NCBI GenBank assembly: GCA_050739575.1
Contig: JBOIBN010000022.1
Location: forward strand, 1-36,051
From: JBOIBN01 sp050739575
GTDB taxonomy: Bacteria > Pseudomonadota > Gammaproteobacteria > JAKDMP01
Reading direction: 5' to 3'
Length of the DNA stretch: 36,051 bases
Below, in pieces: positions 33,098 through 36,051 of this stretch. The notes beneath the pieces are model-generated. The model was not told where the DNA came from. It made no database searches and was given only the letters and a program-made list of their open reading frames with translations. The first letter of the stretch is position 1; the number at the start of each line of letters is the position of its first letter. A program made the translations under genes and the position numbers.

Positions 33098-33760
33098 GTG
33101 CTGGAAATCAACTTCGAAGCCGCCCGTCTGCAGATGGTGGACCAGCAGGTCCGCGCTTGGAACGTGCTCGATTCCCAGGTCACGCGCGTGATGGGTGAGC
33201 TTGCCCGCGAACGCTTCACGCCCGAGCCTTATCGGAACCTCGCCTACGCGGATTCCAACATTCCGATCGGACACGGGGAAATCATGCTCGCGCCCAAGGT
33301 GCAGGGCCGCCTGCTGCAGGCGCTGCAGGTGCGCGCCGGGGATCGCGTGTTCGAGATCGGCACCGGCACGGGCTATCTCACAGCCTGCCTTGCCGCACTG
33401 GGCGGCACAGTCAGAAGCGTGGATGTTCGTGAGGACTTTGTTCGGACCGCCAGTCGGTCGCTGGCCGACGCGGGTTTCGACACCATTGAAATGGCGGAGG
33501 AAGACGCCCATACCCTTTCCGCTGAAGGCCCGGCCTACGAGGTCATCCTGGTTACAGGATCGTTACCAGTGGCCGATCCCTGCTTCCCCCGCCGGCTCGC
33601 AGTCGGCGGACGACTGGCCTGGATCGTCGGCGAGGCGCCGGCGATGCGGGTTGAACTCGTGACCCGCATTGACGAAGGAGAATGGCGCACCGAGGGTCTG
33701 TTCGAGACGGTCGCCCCCCCCCTCGTTGGCACCAGGCCACCACGACGATTCGATTTTTAA
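33098..33760 (+). CDS. Protein-L-isoaspartate O-methyltransferase family protein (PCMT-like)
   Basis: 220 residues from GTG 33098, with AAGGA five bases upstream. SAM-dependent methyltransferase fold of the PCMT family: MVDQQVRAWNVLD, then IPIGHGEIMLAPKVQGRLLQAL where true PCMTs have a GxxISxPxMVA-like loop, then VFEIGTGTGYLTACLAALGG (SAM motif I). The altered substrate loop means repair of isoaspartyl residues is not certain; this paralogue is regularly found beside tolC in Xanthomonas-like genomes, by recollection. Confidence 0.8.
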   Translation: MLEINFEAARLQMVDQQVRAWNVLDSQVTRVMGELARERFTPEPYRNLAYADSNIPIGHGEIMLAPKVQGRLLQALQVRAGDRVFEIGTGTGYLTACLAALGGTVRSVDVREDFVRTASRSLADAGFDTIEMAEEDAHTLSAEGPAYEVILVTGSLPVADPCFPRRLAVGGRLAWIVGEAPAMRVELVTRIDEGEWRTEGLFETVAPPLVGTRPPRRFDF

Positions 33761-33764
33761 CCGC

Positions 33765-33793
33765 TTGCCGTCCCCACCGGGCGGTGTTATAGT
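33765..33793 (+). promoter_or_regulatory. Sigma-70-type promoter of tolC
   Basis: TTGCCG at 33765-33770 and TATAGT at 33788-33793 are separated by exactly 17 bases, a good match to the -35/-10 consensus. It lies 28 bases upstream of the tolC ATG and directly after the methyltransferase stop, so tolC can be transcribed alone. Confidence 0.6.
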
Positions 33794-33820
33794 TCACCAA
33801 AACACAGGGCGCCTGCTGCC

Positions 33821-35287
33821 ATGTTTCGATATCTCTTCCTGATTTCCAGCCTAGCCGCTGTGGCGGCGCCGAGCGCCCATGCCACCGATTTGTGGCAGGT
33901 CTGGCAATTGGCGCAGGCCAACGATCCGGCCTTCCGCCAGGCGGTCGCCGACCGCAACGCCTCCATGCAGGCCAAGCCGGAGGCTTGGGCCAATCTTTTC
34001 CCTTCGATCGCTTTGAACGCCAGCCGTACCTGGAACAACGACACCGATTCCAGCACGTCGCTGAGTCCTTACAGCCCAACTCCTTTGTCCTATAGCCAGG
34101 CCAGCAACAACCTGCAGAATCAATGGGGCGCTCAACTCACGCAAACGCTGTTCAACTGGCAGCAATTCGCGGCGGTAAAAGGTGCAGGTTTCACAGTCGC
34201 ACAGGCGGAGGCGACGTACGAATCAACGCTGCAGGGTCTCATCGTCTCGGTTGCCCAAGCCTATTTCAACGTGCTCAACGCCCGCGATGTACTCAACGCC
34301 GATCTCGCCAATCAGAAGTCTCTTGGCAAGCAGTACCAGCAAACGCAACAACAGTACAAGGTGGGGCTCATCGCGGTCACCGGCGTGAGGCAGGCCGAGG
34401 CCGGCTACGATCAGGCGCGTGCCCAGGTGATTGCGGATCGCCAGGCGCTCGCCCAGACCGAAGAGGCCTTGCGTGCCATCACCGGCCAGTACATCACGAA
34501 TCTCGAAGCGCCGCGCAGCGCGCTGCCGCTGCACCCCCCGCAGCCGGAGAACGTGAATGTGTGGGTGACGCAAGGTCTGAAGCAAAATCCCTCGCTCATT
34601 GCCGCACAATACAACTCGAAGGTGGCTGAAAACCAAGTCGCCCAGCAGCAGGGCGGTTACATGCCCAACTTGAACTTGGTACTGGAAAGTACACGTTTGA
34701 CCTCAGGCGGGAGTTCCTCTGTCTGTCAAGGAACCACGTGCAATCCCGCGAGTCCAGCTAACTCGCATTCTGCCGATAATCAGATCGGCCTCCAGCTTTC
34801 CTGGAACATCTTCTCCGGCGGGGCAACACGCGCGGCCGTCAAGCAATTCCAGTATCAGGCCGATTCCGCCATGGCGCAGGAGATAGCCCAACGACGCAGC
34901 ATCGAGCAGCAGGTGCGCAACGCCTACCTCGCTGTTCTCTCGGGCATCGCGCAGGTGCAGGCGACGAAGCAGAGCGTCGCCGCCTCGCAGATTGCTCTCC
35001 AGGCGACGGAGGCCGGGCTCCAAGTCGGCACCCAGACCGTACTTGATGTCCTGACTTCGCGCTCAACGCTTCTCACGGCGCAGAAGTCCTACTTCATTGC
35101 CCGCTACAACTATCTCGTGGCGGTGCTGCAGCTCGAGCAGGCCGCCGGCACCCTCACTCCCGCCGATCTCAAGCAACTCAACGACTGGCTCCGACCCGCG
35201 AATGCGCCGGGCACCGGCTCGACCGCCGCTCCATCGTCGGTTCCCGCCGCAATGACGGCGCCCGACGCTGCGGGCGCCGCCGACTGA
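33821..35287 (+). CDS. tolC: TolC-family outer membrane efflux protein
   Basis: 488 residues, close to E. coli TolC. A signal peptide MFRYLFLISSLAAVAAPSAHA is followed by DLWQVWQLAQANDPAFRQAVADRNA, the usual start of the first helical repeat. Two internally related halves with long coiled-coil helices are seen (for example QAEATYESTLQGLIVSVAQAYFNVLNA and RRSIEQQVRNAYLAVLSGIAQVQATKQSVAASQIALQATEAG). FNWQQFAAVKGA and SWNIFSGGATRAAVKQ are the paired strand-helix motifs. Ends in an Ala/Pro-rich tail. It forms the trimeric exit duct for efflux pumps and type I secretion. Convergent with waaA, 16 bases apart. Confidence 0.93.
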   Translation: MFRYLFLISSLAAVAAPSAHATDLWQVWQLAQANDPAFRQAVADRNASMQAKPEAWANLFPSIALNASRTWNNDTDSSTSLSPYSPTPLSYSQASNNLQNQWGAQLTQTLFNWQQFAAVKGAGFTVAQAEATYESTLQGLIVSVAQAYFNVLNARDVLNADLANQKSLGKQYQQTQQQYKVGLIAVTGVRQAEAGYDQARAQVIADRQALAQTEEALRAITGQYITNLEAPRSALPLHPPQPENVNVWVTQGLKQNPSLIAAQYNSKVAENQVAQQQGGYMPNLNLVLESTRLTSGGSSSVCQGTTCNPASPANSHSADNQIGLQLSWNIFSGGATRAAVKQFQYQADSAMAQEIAQRRSIEQQVRNAYLAVLSGIAQVQATKQSVAASQIALQATEAGLQVGTQTVLDVLTSRSTLLTAQKSYFIARYNYLVAVLQLEQAAGTLTPADLKQLNDWLRPANAPGTGSTAAPSSVPAAMTAPDAAGAAD

Positions 35288-35303
35288 AAGCGCATACGCG
35301 CCA

Positions 35304-36051
35304 TCATAAGTAAGGCCGTAGTGCCGCGAGCGTGGCGGCCAGCGCGCCGGAGTCACCGACGGCATCTCGGGCCGCCTCTCCCTGACGCCGTGCAGCCTGC
35401 GGGTCCTTGAGCAAGGCGATCAACTCGGCGGCGAGCGACGCACCGTCGCGCACCACGGCAAGCGCTCCCGCGGCCTTGAGACGCTCGGCCGCCGGGCGCA
35501 CCTGCTCCAAACTCGGCCCCACGATCACCGGCAATCCAAGCAACGCCGGTTCGAGCAGATTGTGTCCGCCGAACGGCGCGAGCGTACCGCCGACGAAGGC
35601 GACATCCGCCGCTGCGTACAGGGCCAACAGCACGCCGACCCGATCCACCAGCACCACGGCGCCGGGCGCGAGCGACGTCGGGTTCTCCAACGAATTCCAG
35701 CGTATTGAGATGATGTCGTGGGTATGCAATGCCGTCGCAAATTCCTCCGCCCGTTCGGGGTGCCGCGGCACCAGGATCGCAACCGCATCGGGAACCGCCG
35801 CGCGCACCCGCGCCACGGCCTCGGCGATGGCCGTCACTTCGCCCTCGCGCAGCGAGCCCGCAATCCACACTCGCCGATTCGCGAGTGCCGTTGCCCGGAG
35901 CGCGCGGCCGCGTTCCACCTCGGCTGCGGGCACGACAAGGGACTCCTTCAGGTTGCCGGTCACCTGGCCGCGCTCGGGTGGAAGCCCAAGCGCGATGAAA
36001 CGCTCGAGATCTGCCGGCGTTTGCGCCAGCACCTGGGCGAGACCGCCGATT
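35304..36051 (-). CDS. waaA: 3-deoxy-D-manno-octulosonic acid (Kdo) transferase, C-terminal part
   Basis: The window holds the last 248 codons; the open frame runs off the right edge without a start. GT30-family transferase that adds Kdo to lipid A precursor at the inner membrane. Typical segments: VTGNLKESL, RRVWIAGSLREGE (relatives usually have ASTHxGEE here), AVAILVPRHPERAEEF, VVLVDRVGVLLALYAAADVAFVGGTLAPFGGHNLLEPALLGLPVIVGPSLEQ, the donor-binding hallmark. Shows that the host has a Gram-negative outer membrane. Confidence 0.92.
   Translation of the reverse strand, partial: IGGLAQVLAQTPADLERFIALGLPPERGQVTGNLKESLVVPAAEVERGRALRATALANRRVWIAGSLREGEVTAIAEAVARVRAAVPDAVAILVPRHPERAEEFATALHTHDIISIRWNSLENPTSLAPGAVVLVDRVGVLLALYAAADVAFVGGTLAPFGGHNLLEPALLGLPVIVGPSLEQVRPAAERLKAAGALAVVRDGASLAAELIALLKDPQAARRQGEAARDAVGDSGALAATLAALRPYL

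Overview
The window is chromosomal DNA of a GC-rich bacterium, most likely a gammaproteobacterium related to the Xanthomonadales. This is an inference from gene content and order: lgt-thyA-folA, and metG, an anchorless rsxB, nth, a DUF1841 gene, a PCMT-like gene, tolC and waaA in a row, with outer-membrane (TolC) and LPS (WaaA) genes. The left 6 kb differs: it is visibly more AT-rich around 2.6-4.75 kb and carries accessory genes.

Layout. (1) 1-122: right end of an IS3-family element. (2) 123-303: a decayed duplicate of the 3' end of the thioredoxin-domain (DUF255) gene whose intact copy ends at 6177. (3) 306-6140: an accessory island between the two copies, with all genes on the minus strand: a DUF4386 membrane protein, a VOC protein, a secreted hypothetical, a TIR-domain protein and a Shedu (DUF4263) nuclease. 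A short repeat occurs three times at the gene junctions, and the third copy is split by a complete IS4-family element with an 11-bp target duplication. (4) 6177-10517: DUF255 protein, then divergently lgt-thyA-folA. (5) 10779-12511: a VOC gene with an in-frame TGA, an ArsR regulator, an AHSA1/SRPBCC protein, and a second VOC gene. (6) 12663-18036: a tightly overlapped minus-strand operon for kynurenine/3-hydroxyanthranilate catabolism. Its order in transcription is RidA-type aminomuconate deaminase, 3-hydroxyanthranilate dioxygenase, ACMS decarboxylase, cyclase/formamidase, kynureninase, kynurenine 3-monooxygenase. (7) 18134-20344: a CadC-like wHTH/TPR regulator interrupted by a TGA, divergent from a secreted internally duplicated cysteine-rich protein, with three 11-bp-phased direct repeats between them. 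(8) 21785-24940: a monoheme cytochrome c, a tetraheme cytochrome c and a CydB-like membrane protein with no CydA nearby. (9) Penicillin acylase family protein and patatin-like phospholipase. (10) metG to waaA housekeeping block, with a MITE-like inverted repeat between metG and rsxB.

The most interesting parts are the TIR plus Shedu defence pair in an island bounded by a duplicated gene end, and the cytochrome c plus CydA-less CydB-like module. The CydB-like protein appears to have lost the conserved acidic residues of true CydB.
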